Positions 26,797-37,457 are shown, counted from the first letter of the stretch. The stretch: DNA of 64,000 nucleotides from an uncultured Gammaproteobacteria bacterium (GCA_913042205.1 CAJWIY010000002.1:17685-81684), one strand, 5' to 3'. Program-made: numbers and translations. The notes: generated by a model from the letters alone, not told the origin.

Positions 26797-27188
26797 AGAT
26801 TGCCGGGGACCTGCCGGATTCTGCCGTTAGAATCAATCGCCACAAATACAAACCGGGTTTCTGTCGATTTGTAGCTCTCAGAACCTTGCTCTGTGATCCA
26901 CACCTCGATTCGGATTTGCATTGACGACCGGCCGATGTCCTCCAGCTCCCCATAAATCGACACCTCGGATCCAACAGGCACTGGTGCGACAAAATCAACG
27001 TTATCTAACGAGACGGTCGCGCAGCGGCCGCCGCTCGCTTTCATAGCAATCTGAGCCGCTGCCTGGTCCATTTGGTCCAATAGCCAGCCGGCATAGATGT
27101 CGCCGAGAGCGTTGGTGAATCGGGGATGCGCAATGACCCTTAGAATTAATTCGCCCTCTGGATTTGGATCCTGTTCATCAAGCTCCAC
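26793..27188 (-). CDS. Hotdog-fold acyl-CoA thioesterase (YciA-like)
   Basis: GELILRVIAHPRFTNALGDIYAGWLLDQMDQAAAQIAMKASGGRCATVSLDNVDFVAPVPVG. Confidence 0.85.
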   Translation of the reverse strand: MELDEQDPNPEGELILRVIAHPRFTNALGDIYAGWLLDQMDQAAAQIAMKASGGRCATVSLDNVDFVAPVPVGSEVSIYGELEDIGRSSMQIRIEVWITEQGSESYKSTETRFVFVAIDSNGRIRQVPGNL

Positions 27189-27233
27189 GAAACATCCTTA
27201 GTTGTTACCCTGAATGGCACCGAGTCTACATGG

Positions 27234-28754
27234 TCAGGAGGCGTTCAAGAAGTGGTCTAGGCATGTCAGTCGGTGGGTTGTCCTTGAGACCGCCTGATCA
27301 ATCATCGATTCGGTTGCAAATAGCTGCACTCTTTCTTTGGCTCGGGTGAGTGCTGTGTAGAGAAGCTCCCGGCTTGGTCTGAACCGCGACCGTGAGGTGG
27401 CCGGTTCGGGCAGGCAAATGAGTATTGAGCTGTATTCTGAGCCCTGGGAGCGATGGATGCTGATCGCCCACGCGGATTCGACGGCACCCAGCTGGTTCTT
27501 TAGAAGCGGTTGGTCGATGTTTTCAAACTGAACGCGGGGGTTTGGTGAGTGATAAGGATCAATGACTACACCAGTGTCACCATTAAACACCCCGATACCC
27601 GGTTGGTTTGCGGTGACTAATAATCGCTCCCCGAAGCCATTGAGCCCGAGACGTTGTGTTTCGGCTTGCGCCAGTTGGTTAATAAACCGCCGGCCTCCAA
27701 CACCTTCGCTGATCGCGGTCAGGCATTGGAAGTTGACCGAGCTAGGGACAGTACCTTTTCGCAGATCTTCGAAATAGGGTCGATACCCCTCGAGCAGCTT
27801 TATTTCTAGGCTGTCTGATTGTTGGCTAGACTCCCAAGAGATTTCCAGATCCCTCAGGCCTTGGATGAAGCCCCGGGAATCACCAGACAGACAGAGGTCT
27901 TGGAGTTGTGCCAGCGCCTCTTGGCCCTTGATTCGGTGGCGTTGATTGAGTTGGAAGCAGTTGTTCTCTAACGCGGCTGATTCGGTGATTACTTTGAGGA
28001 TACTCCCGGCCTCAACGCTCGCCAGTTGGTTGGGGTCCCCCATCAGTATTAGGTGTGTGTCTTCGGCCAGTGATTTAAGTAGCTGATCAAATAAATCGAG
28101 TGAGACCATCGACGCCTCGTCGATAAGCACGATGTCGGCTGAACGAAGATCTTTCAGCTGACGATGGATCGTCGTGGCAATCGATGGTTGGAGCCCAGCG
28201 ATCGGCGTTTTTGTAATGGCCGCTTGAAACGACTCGGTTAGCCGGACCGCGGCTTTTCCTGTCGGGGCGACCAGAGATACAGTCGGCTGTCCAGCGAATA
28301 GAGAAAGCTTGGCCGCGACGATCGCGGCCGCGGTTGTTGTCTTACCCGTACCCGGACCGCCCGTCACGACCGCTAAACGTTGGCTTGCCGCACCGATGAT
28401 CGCGCGCTGTTGTGATGCGTCGGCGTGGGGCATCAACTGCCCTGGGTCAATGGTTGTCGTAAGCCTAGGGTGCGCCGACCGTTTTTTGAGCGCGGCGGCA
28501 ACACGAGATTCCTGCGCAAAGTGGCGATGAATTTGCAGTGCGCCGTGATTGAGGGCGAACAGCGAATCAAGCTCGGATTGGGTAAGGGTCTGCGCCCAAA
28601 GATCGCCGTCCTCGTCAGACAGGGGGTGTGCGGTATGTCCTTGATGAATTGCCTCGAAGAGTTGTGTTACCGACGTATGTAGGCTCTGAGGTAGTCCCTC
28701 TGATTCAATCAGCTTCAGGACGTCTGCCGATGTCATTGGGTGCATAGGCAGCAC
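27234..28754 (-). CDS. recD: Exodeoxyribonuclease V alpha subunit
   Basis: VTGGPGTGKTTTAAAIVAA, DEASMVSLDLFDQLL, GDPNQLASVEAGSIL, WAISIHRSQGSEY. Overlaps recB by 22 bp. Confidence 0.95.
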   Translation of the reverse strand: MLPMHPMTSADVLKLIESEGLPQSLHTSVTQLFEAIHQGHTAHPLSDEDGDLWAQTLTQSELDSLFALNHGALQIHRHFAQESRVAAALKKRSAHPRLTTTIDPGQLMPHADASQQRAIIGAASQRLAVVTGGPGTGKTTTAAAIVAAKLSLFAGQPTVSLVAPTGKAAVRLTESFQAAITKTPIAGLQPSIATTIHRQLKDLRSADIVLIDEASMVSLDLFDQLLKSLAEDTHLILMGDPNQLASVEAGSILKVITESAALENNCFQLNQRHRIKGQEALAQLQDLCLSGDSRGFIQGLRDLEISWESSQQSDSLEIKLLEGYRPYFEDLRKGTVPSSVNFQCLTAISEGVGGRRFINQLAQAETQRLGLNGFGERLLVTANQPGIGVFNGDTGVVIDPYHSPNPRVQFENIDQPLLKNQLGAVESAWAISIHRSQGSEYSSILICLPEPATSRSRFRPSRELLYTALTRAKERVQLFATESMIDQAVSRTTHRLTCLDHFLNAS

Positions 28755-31700
28755 TCCTCGAGGGCCAATACACCATTTGCTTCAATCGGTCGCCTCCATA
28801 TGCCGCGGTTGGGCGCGTGGATCCCACGGCAAAATAGATAAATGACCTCACCCAAATGCCGATCTGGGTCGTAGTCCTTGAGTCGGCTTTTGAGCCAGCG
28901 GTGTAACGCGAGGGCGTAGATGGCGGCTTGGATTGGATAAAACGCGTTCCCCATGGCGTGCTCGATGTGCTCATCAGTGTACGCTTGGTCACGCGGACCG
29001 AGGTGATTGGTTTTGTAGTCCACGATGTGGAACCGTCCATCGGCCTCATAAACCAGGTCGATGAACCCAATCAAGTGCCCTGTTATTGTCTGGTCAATTG
29101 GTGGTGTTAACGGTCTACACCAGGAAAAGGCACCACACGCGTCAAACAAGTCGCTGAGCCGTAATCGTGGCTTCAAGGGCAGCTCAAACTTTGGCTCGGG
29201 CCTCTTCTTTTTCGGGCTCAGGGAGCCGAGCACTGAACTTGGGGTAAGCTCCGTGGAGAGAATCTGGTGCACCCAATCAACCACGACAGGTTCGTGGGTT
29301 GGATCGAGATGGGTCGGCCAGTTGGTCTTGATGAAGCGCCCCACCGCCAGAGCATCTCTGACACCATCTGCGTGCCACTCTAGGATGGCGTGGATAAAGT
29401 TACCAGTCCCTGTCCCTCCGGGAACCATGTGCCATTTCTCGTTGAGGTTGGTTTCAACGTTGGAATCCTCTTCGTCGCCCGCCCCGGGCATCAATTCATG
29501 GCTTCCCTCGTGCCTGATCAGTCCCGAGAAGCTCCTGAAAAACCATGACGGAATGTTTGGTTGTTTCAAAACCGGGCCCTGGACGGTCGGTACTGTGAAT
29601 TGTTCGACGGGGTCATCAATCTTTGGAGCCTCAACCACCTGGTGACCATCGCCCAGACCACTGATGTCACGGTCGTTGAGTAATCGACTCAGGGCACTGT
29701 CGGACTCTGGGACCCCGAGAAAGACTCCGTATTTTGCGCGGGTGAGTGCCACGTAGAGCAGTCGGTTAAGGTCCTCTTCCTGGTCTTGGAGTGCTAGTTT
29801 GAGGGCGTTCTTTGTCAGGTCGATCGTTGATCCATTGTGATCGCAGTAGTCAAGCCCCCAAGTGTTCTTCGGGGGTGCTTTGCCCGTGATTTCGTCTGCC
29901 AGGATGACCACACCATACTCCAGGCCCTTGGAGCCGTGGATGGTATTAATTGTGACAACCCCTGAGTCGGTTGGTGGTCGTTGGCTCGTGCGGTCGTCCG
30001 CCTCTTTGCTTGAGGCTGCCTGCTGTGTCCACCAGATCACTGCCTCGAGGGGTGATAACCCCTTCGCGTCCTCGCCAAAGATTTCCAGACACTGATTCAG
30101 GACACTCCAGTCCTCTAGCCCTTGGAGGGTATGAGAGATTCTCCGGGCCGTCGACCAAGCCTCAAATAAGGACGTGATGGCCGCCGCCGGCCCATCCGAT
30201 TTCCAAAGATCGCGTGCGTTGAATAGCTGGGTCTGTAACTCGATGAATCGTGCCCGTTCGCTCAGTTGTCCGGGTGCCGAAAGGTCAAAACCCATGAGGG
30301 TAGTCGAGGCGGCAGACGTCACTCTCGAGAGATCATCGGCGTTGGCAATCGCCTCGAGGACAAGCACTACCTCCCGGGCGATCCGCCGACTAAAAATACT
30401 GGCCTTATTTTGGTAGTGAAACGCGAGACCAAACTGTCCACCGAGTCGTTTAATCTTCTGCGCCGTGGCACGGCTCTGGACCAAGATGCAGATATCTTTC
30501 TCGGTGATGGGTCGCGTGCCGATCCGGCACGAGCCCTGCTGGCCGCCAGCTAAAAGCGACGCCGTGAGTTGGACGACGTTTTGGGGTGACAGCGATTCAA
30601 TCCACTGAAAACCAGCAGCTTCCGCGTCATTCATGGTCAGCGGTCGGATGTCTTCAGGGCGTCCGGTTTCTAGTGGTTGGTACCGCAACACATCGCCTAC
30701 CGGGTGGTTATCATCGAACAAGGTATTGAGTCCGTCGATCATGGTCTGTGAAGAGCGGTAGACTGTATCCAGATACCACAGGCACTGGTCTGGGAGGGTG
30801 TTTCGGACTTGTTGATAGAACGCGGTGTCTGCGCCGCGGAATCGGTAGATCGCTTGTTTTGGGTCCCCCACCATGACCATCAATCGTTGGGGCTCGTCGG
30901 GATATAAGTGATCGAGAATCGCCCACTGATGACGATCGGTATCCTGGAACTCATCGACCAGGATCAGTGTGTGTGTCGGCCTCTCGTTGCCAAGACGTCT
31001 GACGACCTCGGCCGCGTCCCGAATAACTTGGTCATTGTCGGTGATTCCGAGTTCGTTTAAACGGAGGCGGAGTTGCTCACGTAACTGGTGGAGACAATAG
31101 GCCCGGAATTTGACTTCATCGTCTGACGGTCTGATGAGTTCCACCCAATGATCGAAGACGGTCCCACCAAACTTCCCCTCTCGTTCTAGAAAATACTTTG
31201 CGCTTTCATTGGGAATGTCCTGGCGGGTGTCCGCGTTTTCTATGTTCCTGGTGTGCGTCTCGAGTGATTTGCGATTCATCCCATTGAGGGCAAAGAGTGA
31301 CTCGATATCCGACAATAACTCATTCCTTCTCTGGATAAATTCAGGCCCGATGACCGCGAGATCAGGACACCGTGTTGAGGATGGCTTGATATCGTCGATC
31401 GGCCTCCACGCAAGCTTAGCGTGGCCTACAAATGCGGTGAGCCCACCCGTGAGTGAGCCGATATGGTGTGCCCCGTGCTCCGTGACAAGCCTCCGGTAAC
31501 AGTCGATCGCTACCTCTTGGCGAATACCTCCGATGTCGGTTTCCACAGGAAAGCTCGGGATACCCACGCTTGGTCCCAAGTCATTGACCAGACGGATCGC
31601 AAAACCGTGAATGGTCTGTATCTCGATGGTATCAAGTCGCCGGAGCGCTCGCCCGAGTCGTTCGATGCCTTGGTCCCCTGAAAAATTTGGATAGGCTACC

Positions 31701-31948
31701 GTTAGTTCTGAGCGTCCGCGGGTCAGGAGATCAATTTCTTCCACCAGTCGTTCACGGACCCGTGCCCTGAGCTCCCGCGTCGATGCCCTTGTGAACGTCA
31801 TCAGCAGACAGTGCTCAGGTTGGTGGCCATCGACGGCTAGGGCGCGTGTGATGAGCGACATCAAGGCGTGAGTTTTTCCCGTTCCTGCGCTCGCCTCGAT
31901 TAGGTGTCGCCCAGACCCCGGGAGCAACTCTGGCTTAAAGCGTTCCAC
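28733..31948 (-). CDS. recB: Exodeoxyribonuclease V beta subunit
   Basis: LIEASAGTGKTHAL, LVDEFQDTDRHQWAIL, DPKQAIYRFRGAD, INTIHGSKGLEYGVV, nuclease motif FHIVDYKTNHLG. GTG start at 31948 with GGGGAGG upstream fits better than the ORF-track ATG at 32074. Confidence 0.93.
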   Translation of the reverse strand: MERFKPELLPGSGRHLIEASAGTGKTHALMSLITRALAVDGHQPEHCLLMTFTRASTRELRARVRERLVEEIDLLTRGRSELTVAYPNFSGDQGIERLGRALRRLDTIEIQTIHGFAIRLVNDLGPSVGIPSFPVETDIGGIRQEVAIDCYRRLVTEHGAHHIGSLTGGLTAFVGHAKLAWRPIDDIKPSSTRCPDLAVIGPEFIQRRNELLSDIESLFALNGMNRKSLETHTRNIENADTRQDIPNESAKYFLEREGKFGGTVFDHWVELIRPSDDEVKFRAYCLHQLREQLRLRLNELGITDNDQVIRDAAEVVRRLGNERPTHTLILVDEFQDTDRHQWAILDHLYPDEPQRLMVMVGDPKQAIYRFRGADTAFYQQVRNTLPDQCLWYLDTVYRSSQTMIDGLNTLFDDNHPVGDVLRYQPLETGRPEDIRPLTMNDAEAAGFQWIESLSPQNVVQLTASLLAGGQQGSCRIGTRPITEKDICILVQSRATAQKIKRLGGQFGLAFHYQNKASIFSRRIAREVVLVLEAIANADDLSRVTSAASTTLMGFDLSAPGQLSERARFIELQTQLFNARDLWKSDGPAAAITSLFEAWSTARRISHTLQGLEDWSVLNQCLEIFGEDAKGLSPLEAVIWWTQQAASSKEADDRTSQRPPTDSGVVTINTIHGSKGLEYGVVILADEITGKAPPKNTWGLDYCDHNGSTIDLTKNALKLALQDQEEDLNRLLYVALTRAKYGVFLGVPESDSALSRLLNDRDISGLGDGHQVVEAPKIDDPVEQFTVPTVQGPVLKQPNIPSWFFRSFSGLIRHEGSHELMPGAGDEEDSNVETNLNEKWHMVPGGTGTGNFIHAILEWHADGVRDALAVGRFIKTNWPTHLDPTHEPVVVDWVHQILSTELTPSSVLGSLSPKKKRPEPKFELPLKPRLRLSDLFDACGAFSWCRPLTPPIDQTITGHLIGFIDLVYEADGRFHIVDYKTNHLGPRDQAYTDEHIEHAMGNAFYPIQAAIYALALHRWLKSRLKDYDPDRHLGEVIYLFCRGIHAPNRGIWRRPIEANGVLALEECCLCTQ

Positions 31949-34769
31949 GGGACCTCCCCAGGTATCCAACAAGTGGTTTGACCAAGCGATTCGAGAGGTC
32001 CACGTGTTTCTCCGAAATCTCCGGGTCATTCTGAAATACCCGCTGGTAATCGGGCCTATGCGTAAGTGCCTCATCAGTCCAGTGAATCCGAGGTTTAGTC
32101 TCGTCGTCCCTGTCTAGTGCCCTCGCTGTCTTGATCGCCAGCGGTCCAATCAGAGCGCATGGGGTCTCGCGATCGCTGATTTCCTCCAGCCAGGTCTTGA
32201 GAAGGTGTCGTGCCTCATCGACCGGGATTGGGCCGAATGGTGTGACGCAATTCTTGAAGGTCACCAGACGGAGGCTGCGCTCCGTCGGCCCGCTAGCGAA
32301 GAGTACCAGTCCCTCGAGAAGCGCACGGAGACCCCTCACACCATCGACGGAGGATGTGATGATTACCCGGGGCGCCTCGATCGTGGAGAGGCCCTCGACC
32401 CGTAGCGTGAACTCACCCAGGGTCATCATAGATGGCTCCACTGGCTCGGTCGCGTACTCAAGTGCCTCCGCGACCAGCGAGGGGGCGTATTTTCCGAGTG
32501 CCTCGTTTAAGTCGATCTCACCCGGGAGCTCGGGATAGCACCTGAGGAAATCGGTTAGCGTGTCTTGTGTCAGGGATTGGTCCACAAAACGCTGCCTCAT
32601 TTTGAACGCGTTCAGGGCATCGATAGTTAGGGGTTCGATATTCAATTCCGGAAACTCAGGTACATGAATTCGGGCACCCTTTTCTTTCAGGAAGGCGACA
32701 GCTGGCTCTGCTGCGACCGCGAGGAATTCTTGGACGGTCCACACGCATTGAGTCTCTTGTCCGGCGATTTCCGGGACAGGGTCCGGGACCGTATCGCTGT
32801 CGAGGCTGATACCTGACGGTAATTCAACGAATGGAGGCGTGTTGTCGGGTCCCTCGAAGCAGTCGATCAACGAGACGACTCCGGGGCCGGGGAACTCTGT
32901 AGTTTGGTAGACGGGATGCTTTCCGATCCAACTGATCCACAACTGATTTTCAGTATTGAGGACAATGTCTGCGAGTACTTGACGCTCTTTTTCGGAGTCT
33001 ATTAGGTCACCAGGACGGGGACTCTTGGCAATCAAATCCCAAGGATGCTCATACGAGTCTTGAGGGAAGGTATCGTGGTTGGCCCCGAGTATCGCGACCA
33101 CCTCACTCGAAATACTGCGGATCGTTTGTGGCGCAGTGACCGACAGCTGATCATTGAGCGCGAGGGGTCGGGATAGCCCAGTTTGATAGTTCAGTTGGAT
33201 CCACTGAAACACGGACGCTTTACTCACCTCAGTCTCTGCAAACTGTGAGACGAACGGTGTCAGATTGAGGCTCTGAATCTGTCCCAATGTGAGGCGGTTG
33301 ACGGCGCGCTCGATGACTCGGATCGCCGTCTGAAGAGACACAATATCTGGGGAAGATAGGACATGATCTATCGCAGACAGCACACCGATAAGTCGGTCAA
33401 GCCCGTGGGTCTGTTCGATCGACTCTGTTGGGGTGCTGTCGGTCTGAAAAGCTGAATCAGGGTCGGCCATCAGCCCCCTCAATAGGCGTGTCTTGGCGGC
33501 GTGGAGTGTGTGTCTATGGCCTGATAGCCCCCGTCTGGCGCCTGACCGCACAACCCAGTCTCCAATATTTCTGAGTTGCTGGTCACTCAGCTGGAGTACC
33601 TCACGTACAGTGGTATCTGACAGAAATGTGTAGACGGGGCCGGCCTTAAAGCCGGTACGAGACATCTCGGCTAAGAGTTCGATAGCTGTCACCTCAACCG
33701 GCTTCATGATCAAGGGGTCTGGCGAGGTCGGGAGCCGCTGTAACAGATCGGATGCGTGGAAAATCCGTTGTACGATTGGCCCGTAAAGCGCCGGGCTAGG
33801 TGTGACGATATGCACTCGAGTGAGGTCTCGGTTTGGATCGGCGTTTAACCAGTCGATGAGCCACCGCTTTAACTCCGTCACCTCTTGGGTCGGGCTTGTC
33901 GCGCTCACCAAAGACACCGACCGGTCGATCGTTATGGGTGCCTTTTTGTTCTGAAAGAGATGGGTTTTGAGTTCGGAAAGGGCGCTATTTGGTGCGTGTT
34001 GAACATAGCCCTCGACCGGTTCATCGTCGCCGAGCACTGAAAGGACCTTGGCCTTTTCTCGGCAGAGATCCGCGAGCACGGGGTGTGTCTCAGGTAGCTC
34101 GAGCGCCCCCTGCGTGAACCACGGATCTGGTGACGGAGACTGAATACACAAAAAGCATGGGGTGTTTTGTGTCCATGATTTCAGGGCGTTGAGTGCGAGG
34201 ATCGACAGGCGGTCTGGATTAAAAATGATGACGCGTGCGATCGAGTCGAGATGTTCAGAGTTCGGGTCTTTGAGTGCATCTGTAAGTTTTCGATGCGGAG
34301 CGGTTGGGAGTCGAGGTTCGATTTGTCGCCAGAGCTCGATCTGCCAGGCGTCAGACTGTTGCATCGGCAAGGTAGCCTTCTCGGGGTCGACCAACCAGTC
34401 AGGCCGCTCGGCGAGATAGCGTTGGAATACCTCGAATAGGGTGCTGATTTGTTGCAGATACTCGGGTTCGGCTAGGTCGGGATGTTTTTGCCGCCAAATA
34501 GTGGTGATGGCCCAATACAAATCCGACTCAAGCTGCCGGTCGGGTTGCGCGCCTGAGATCTTCCACATGAACTCAGACAGTGTGGTGACCTCTGTGTTGG
34601 CGAGGCTTCCCAAGCGGTCTGTCAGTTCGATTTGGAGCCAGCGGCCTGTGTCTTGGTTAGGAACAACAAGCCAATCGGGCGCCAGCGGTGACCTAAAACT
34701 CTCGGCCGAGAGGACGTTCGCCACGGTCTCGACGAGGGTGTTGAGGTCATTGGAGAAGACAAGTTGCAT
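31935..34769 (-). CDS. recC: Exodeoxyribonuclease V gamma subunit
   Basis: 944 aa: LVVPNQDTGRWLQIELTDRLGSLANTEVTTLSEFMWKI...HIVTPSPALYGPIVQ. First gene of recC-recB-recD. Confidence 0.93.
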   Translation of the reverse strand: MQLVFSNDLNTLVETVANVLSAESFRSPLAPDWLVVPNQDTGRWLQIELTDRLGSLANTEVTTLSEFMWKISGAQPDRQLESDLYWAITTIWRQKHPDLAEPEYLQQISTLFEVFQRYLAERPDWLVDPEKATLPMQQSDAWQIELWRQIEPRLPTAPHRKLTDALKDPNSEHLDSIARVIIFNPDRLSILALNALKSWTQNTPCFLCIQSPSPDPWFTQGALELPETHPVLADLCREKAKVLSVLGDDEPVEGYVQHAPNSALSELKTHLFQNKKAPITIDRSVSLVSATSPTQEVTELKRWLIDWLNADPNRDLTRVHIVTPSPALYGPIVQRIFHASDLLQRLPTSPDPLIMKPVEVTAIELLAEMSRTGFKAGPVYTFLSDTTVREVLQLSDQQLRNIGDWVVRSGARRGLSGHRHTLHAAKTRLLRGLMADPDSAFQTDSTPTESIEQTHGLDRLIGVLSAIDHVLSSPDIVSLQTAIRVIERAVNRLTLGQIQSLNLTPFVSQFAETEVSKASVFQWIQLNYQTGLSRPLALNDQLSVTAPQTIRSISSEVVAILGANHDTFPQDSYEHPWDLIAKSPRPGDLIDSEKERQVLADIVLNTENQLWISWIGKHPVYQTTEFPGPGVVSLIDCFEGPDNTPPFVELPSGISLDSDTVPDPVPEIAGQETQCVWTVQEFLAVAAEPAVAFLKEKGARIHVPEFPELNIEPLTIDALNAFKMRQRFVDQSLTQDTLTDFLRCYPELPGEIDLNEALGKYAPSLVAEALEYATEPVEPSMMTLGEFTLRVEGLSTIEAPRVIITSSVDGVRGLRALLEGLVLFASGPTERSLRLVTFKNCVTPFGPIPVDEARHLLKTWLEEISDRETPCALIGPLAIKTARALDRDDETKPRIHWTDEALTHRPDYQRVFQNDPEISEKHVDLSNRLVKPLVGYLGRSRGTL

Positions 34770-34864
34770 GATGTAATTTCCGCACGACTACTCAATTTAT
34801 GCAACTAACCCAGCGGGGGTCTGCGAGCCTTGTCAAATTAAAAATTTTTTATCTTAACCAGTAC

Positions 34865-34893
34865 TTGTAACGAGACCGTAACAAAACAGTTGT
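34865..34893 (+). promoter_or_regulatory. Putative Pho box upstream of pstS
   Basis: TTGTAAC-GAGA-CCGTAAC-AAAA-CAGTTGT: three degenerate 7-mers on an 11-bp period, 73 bp before the pstS ATG. Confidence 0.75.
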
Positions 34894-34965
34894 AAAACAC
34901 TCGTTAGAAATTTGGGAAACCCATTTCAGGGTTTGTGGTTACTTAATCATCTATGTGGAGTATTT

Positions 34966-35994
34966 ATGTTTGTTCGTATAGCAACGGCCGCAGCTCTTGC
35001 GGTTGTCCTGAGCTCACCAACAGTTGCTCGTGATTATATCAGCATTGCTGGTTCTTCTACGGTCTTGCCATTTGCAACAATTGTCGCCGAGAGGCTGGGC
35101 CGTGGGGCGAATCAAAAAACACCAGTGGTGGAGTCCGGCGGTTCTTCGGTCGGTAAGAAGGGGGTCTGTGATGGTATCGGAACAGAGTTTATCGATATCG
35201 GGAACGCGTCCTCACGAATGAAGACAGCTGAGCTTGAGTATTGCGAAAAGAACGGTGTGAAGCTCACTGAGATTAAGGTCGGCTACGATGGAATCGTTGT
35301 CGCTAACTCAAAGAATGGCACACCATTAAAAATCTCGCTGGCTAATCTTGGCAAGGCATTGACGGCCGAAGTTGCGATCGGCGGTAAGATGGTGCCAAAC
35401 CCATATAAGAAGTGGTCGGATATCGATCCATCGCTTCCCGACGCCGCGATCCGTGTCTATGGGCCGCCAACGACCTCAGGAACGCGGGCATCTTACGCGG
35501 AAATCGTGAACGAAAAGGCGTACTGTAAGAAAGACGCTGATGCAAAAGCGGCATTGAAGGCTTCGGGTAAGAAGGCCAAAACCTGTCGCGCAATGCGCAC
35601 GGACGGTGCCTATGTTGAGGCGGGTGAGCAAGACAACCTGATCGTTCAAAAGCTCCAAGAAGATACAAATGCATATGGCATTTTCGGATTCTCTTACCTT
35701 GATCAGAACTCTGACACACTCCAAGGTGCTGAGCTATCAGGTGTTGTTCCGACATTTGATGCGATTGCGGCTGGCAAATATAAAGCGTCTCGTGCGTTGT
35801 ATTTCTATGTGAAGCACCAGCACGTCGGAGTTGTCCCTGGCATTGAGGCTTACATGACCGAGTGGACGAAGCACTGGGGCGACGACGGAATACTCGCCGA
35901 CGCTGGTATGATACCGATGCCTGACGCGGAACGCGATGAGATGGCTGACCGGATGAAGAATCGACCTGTCTTGGTTGCAGCAGATTTGAAGTAA
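34966..35994 (+). CDS. pstS: Phosphate ABC transporter substrate-binding protein
   Basis: ISIAGSSTVLPFATIVAERLGR...VESGGSSVGKKGVCDGIGTEFIDIGNASSRMK. Start placed at the ATG at 34966 (signal peptide MFVRIATAAALAVVLSSPTVA). Confidence 0.93.
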   Translation: MFVRIATAAALAVVLSSPTVARDYISIAGSSTVLPFATIVAERLGRGANQKTPVVESGGSSVGKKGVCDGIGTEFIDIGNASSRMKTAELEYCEKNGVKLTEIKVGYDGIVVANSKNGTPLKISLANLGKALTAEVAIGGKMVPNPYKKWSDIDPSLPDAAIRVYGPPTTSGTRASYAEIVNEKAYCKKDADAKAALKASGKKAKTCRAMRTDGAYVEAGEQDNLIVQKLQEDTNAYGIFGFSYLDQNSDTLQGAELSGVVPTFDAIAAGKYKASRALYFYVKHQHVGVVPGIEAYMTEWTKHWGDDGILADAGMIPMPDAERDEMADRMKNRPVLVAADLK

Positions 35995-36022
35995 TTAACA
36001 AAGTTTATTGAAAAGTTGGAGG

Positions 36023-36050
36023 CCGAACGGGACAATCCGTTCGGTCTTTT
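36023..36050 (+). terminator. Terminator/attenuator hairpin between pstS and pstC
   Basis: CCGAACGG-GACAAT-CCGTTCGG-TCTTTT. Confidence 0.8.
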
Positions 36051-36071
36051 CGTATCTGAGGGAAAGCTCGC

Positions 36072-37457
36072 TTGTCGTTCGTCAATCTGGTTTTGTCAGT
36101 GCTGGTCATTGGGGCCGTTTTCTTTATTCTTGGACAAAGAACAGCCACAGCTCATCACTCCGCCAGCACTATAAAACTGCACTCGAGGCCCCACTATCAC
36201 GGGCTGTGGGTGGCAATTACCTCGACTATCCCCGCGTTATTGGTCTTGCTGGTGATAGGCCTTGGCAAGGATCTGCTTTTTCAACATTGGGTCAGTGATT
36301 TTTTCCCACCGCAGGTAGCAGGGGGTGACGCTGTTGATCGGGCAATCGCTTTAGCAAAAATTTCTAATGTCGTCGACGGGATCATCTTTGGCGAGGTGGA
36401 GCCATGGGTTCAGTCGGCCGGTGAGGCTTGGATTCGTTGGGAGTCAGATGCCATTGTCGTCGCAAATATTCTTGTGTTGGGCGCATCGCTGACCGGGGGC
36501 TTACTCGGTTACCAAAGAATAAGTCTGGGATTTCGTGCGAGGAATAATGTTGAGAGAATCCTCACATGGATGCTGATAGGTAGTTCCACGGTCGCAATAT
36601 TTACAACCATAGGAATCGTCCTCTCCGTTCTTTTTGAGTCGATTCGATTCTTCAAATTAATTCCCCCCCAAGACTTCTTGTTTGGTCTGGAGTGGAACCC
36701 GCAGTTCGAGGGCGCGGAGCGCGCCGGCTCTGGTGGAGGTACGGCGACCTACGGGATGGTCCCGATGTTCGTCGGGACGTTCTTGATTTCATTTATAGCG
36801 CTAGCGGTAGCTGTCCCTGTGGGATTGTTTAGCGCTATTTATCTGGCTGAGTACGCGACCCCGAGGGTGAGGGGCATCGTGAAGCCGCTCCTAGAGATAC
36901 TCGCGGGCGTGCCAACCGTCGTGTATGGTTTTTTCGCTGCACTGACAGTAGCCCCCGTCGTCAAATCTGTCGGCGAATCTGTCGGTCTTGAGGTGGCGTC
37001 AGAGTCTGCTTTGGCCGCGGGCCTCGTGATGGGTGTCATGATAATTCCGTTTATTTCCTCGCTGTCAGACGATGTGATAAACGCTGTCCCTCAGGCCCTC
37101 CGCGACGCAGCTTTTGGTCTGGGCTCCACAAAGAGTGAGGCGGTGAGGCAGGTAGTGCTGCCGGCTGCGCTCCCGGGGATCGTTGCGGCGGTGATCCTTG
37201 CGGTGTCCCGAGCGGTCGGAGAGACAATGATCGTGGTGATGGCTGCGGGGCTGGCTGCGAATTTGTCTGTCAATCCGTTGGACGCAGTTACGACCGTCAC
37301 CTCACAGATTGTGACGATTTTGGTTGGCGATCAAGAGTTTGAGTCGGCGAAGACGTTATCTGCTTTTGCGTTAGCGCTGATGTTGATCGTGACTACGCTG
37401 GCCCTGAACTACTTCGCGCTTCAGATTGTAAAAAAATATCGAGAGCAGTATGAGTGA
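36072..37457 (+). CDS. pstC: Phosphate ABC transporter permease PstC
   Basis: GTATYGMVPMFVGTFLISFIALAVAVPVGLFSAIYLAEYA...EILAGVPTVVYGFFA. TTG start at 36072 is uncertain. Confidence 0.92.
   Translation: MSFVNLVLSVLVIGAVFFILGQRTATAHHSASTIKLHSRPHYHGLWVAITSTIPALLVLLVIGLGKDLLFQHWVSDFFPPQVAGGDAVDRAIALAKISNVVDGIIFGEVEPWVQSAGEAWIRWESDAIVVANILVLGASLTGGLLGYQRISLGFRARNNVERILTWMLIGSSTVAIFTTIGIVLSVLFESIRFFKLIPPQDFLFGLEWNPQFEGAERAGSGGGTATYGMVPMFVGTFLISFIALAVAVPVGLFSAIYLAEYATPRVRGIVKPLLEILAGVPTVVYGFFAALTVAPVVKSVGESVGLEVASESALAAGLVMGVMIIPFISSLSDDVINAVPQALRDAAFGLGSTKSEAVRQVVLPAALPGIVAAVILAVSRAVGETMIVVMAAGLAANLSVNPLDAVTTVTSQIVTILVGDQEFESAKTLSAFALALMLIVTTLALNYFALQIVKKYREQYE

Noticed and set aside
29061-29645. 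194-aa plus-strand ORF opposite recB
   Set aside because: Shadow ORF of the recB coding sequence; no recognisable family.
35342-36001. 219-aa minus-strand ORF opposite pstS
   Set aside because: His/Arg/Ser/Pro-rich shadow ORF fully antisense to pstS.
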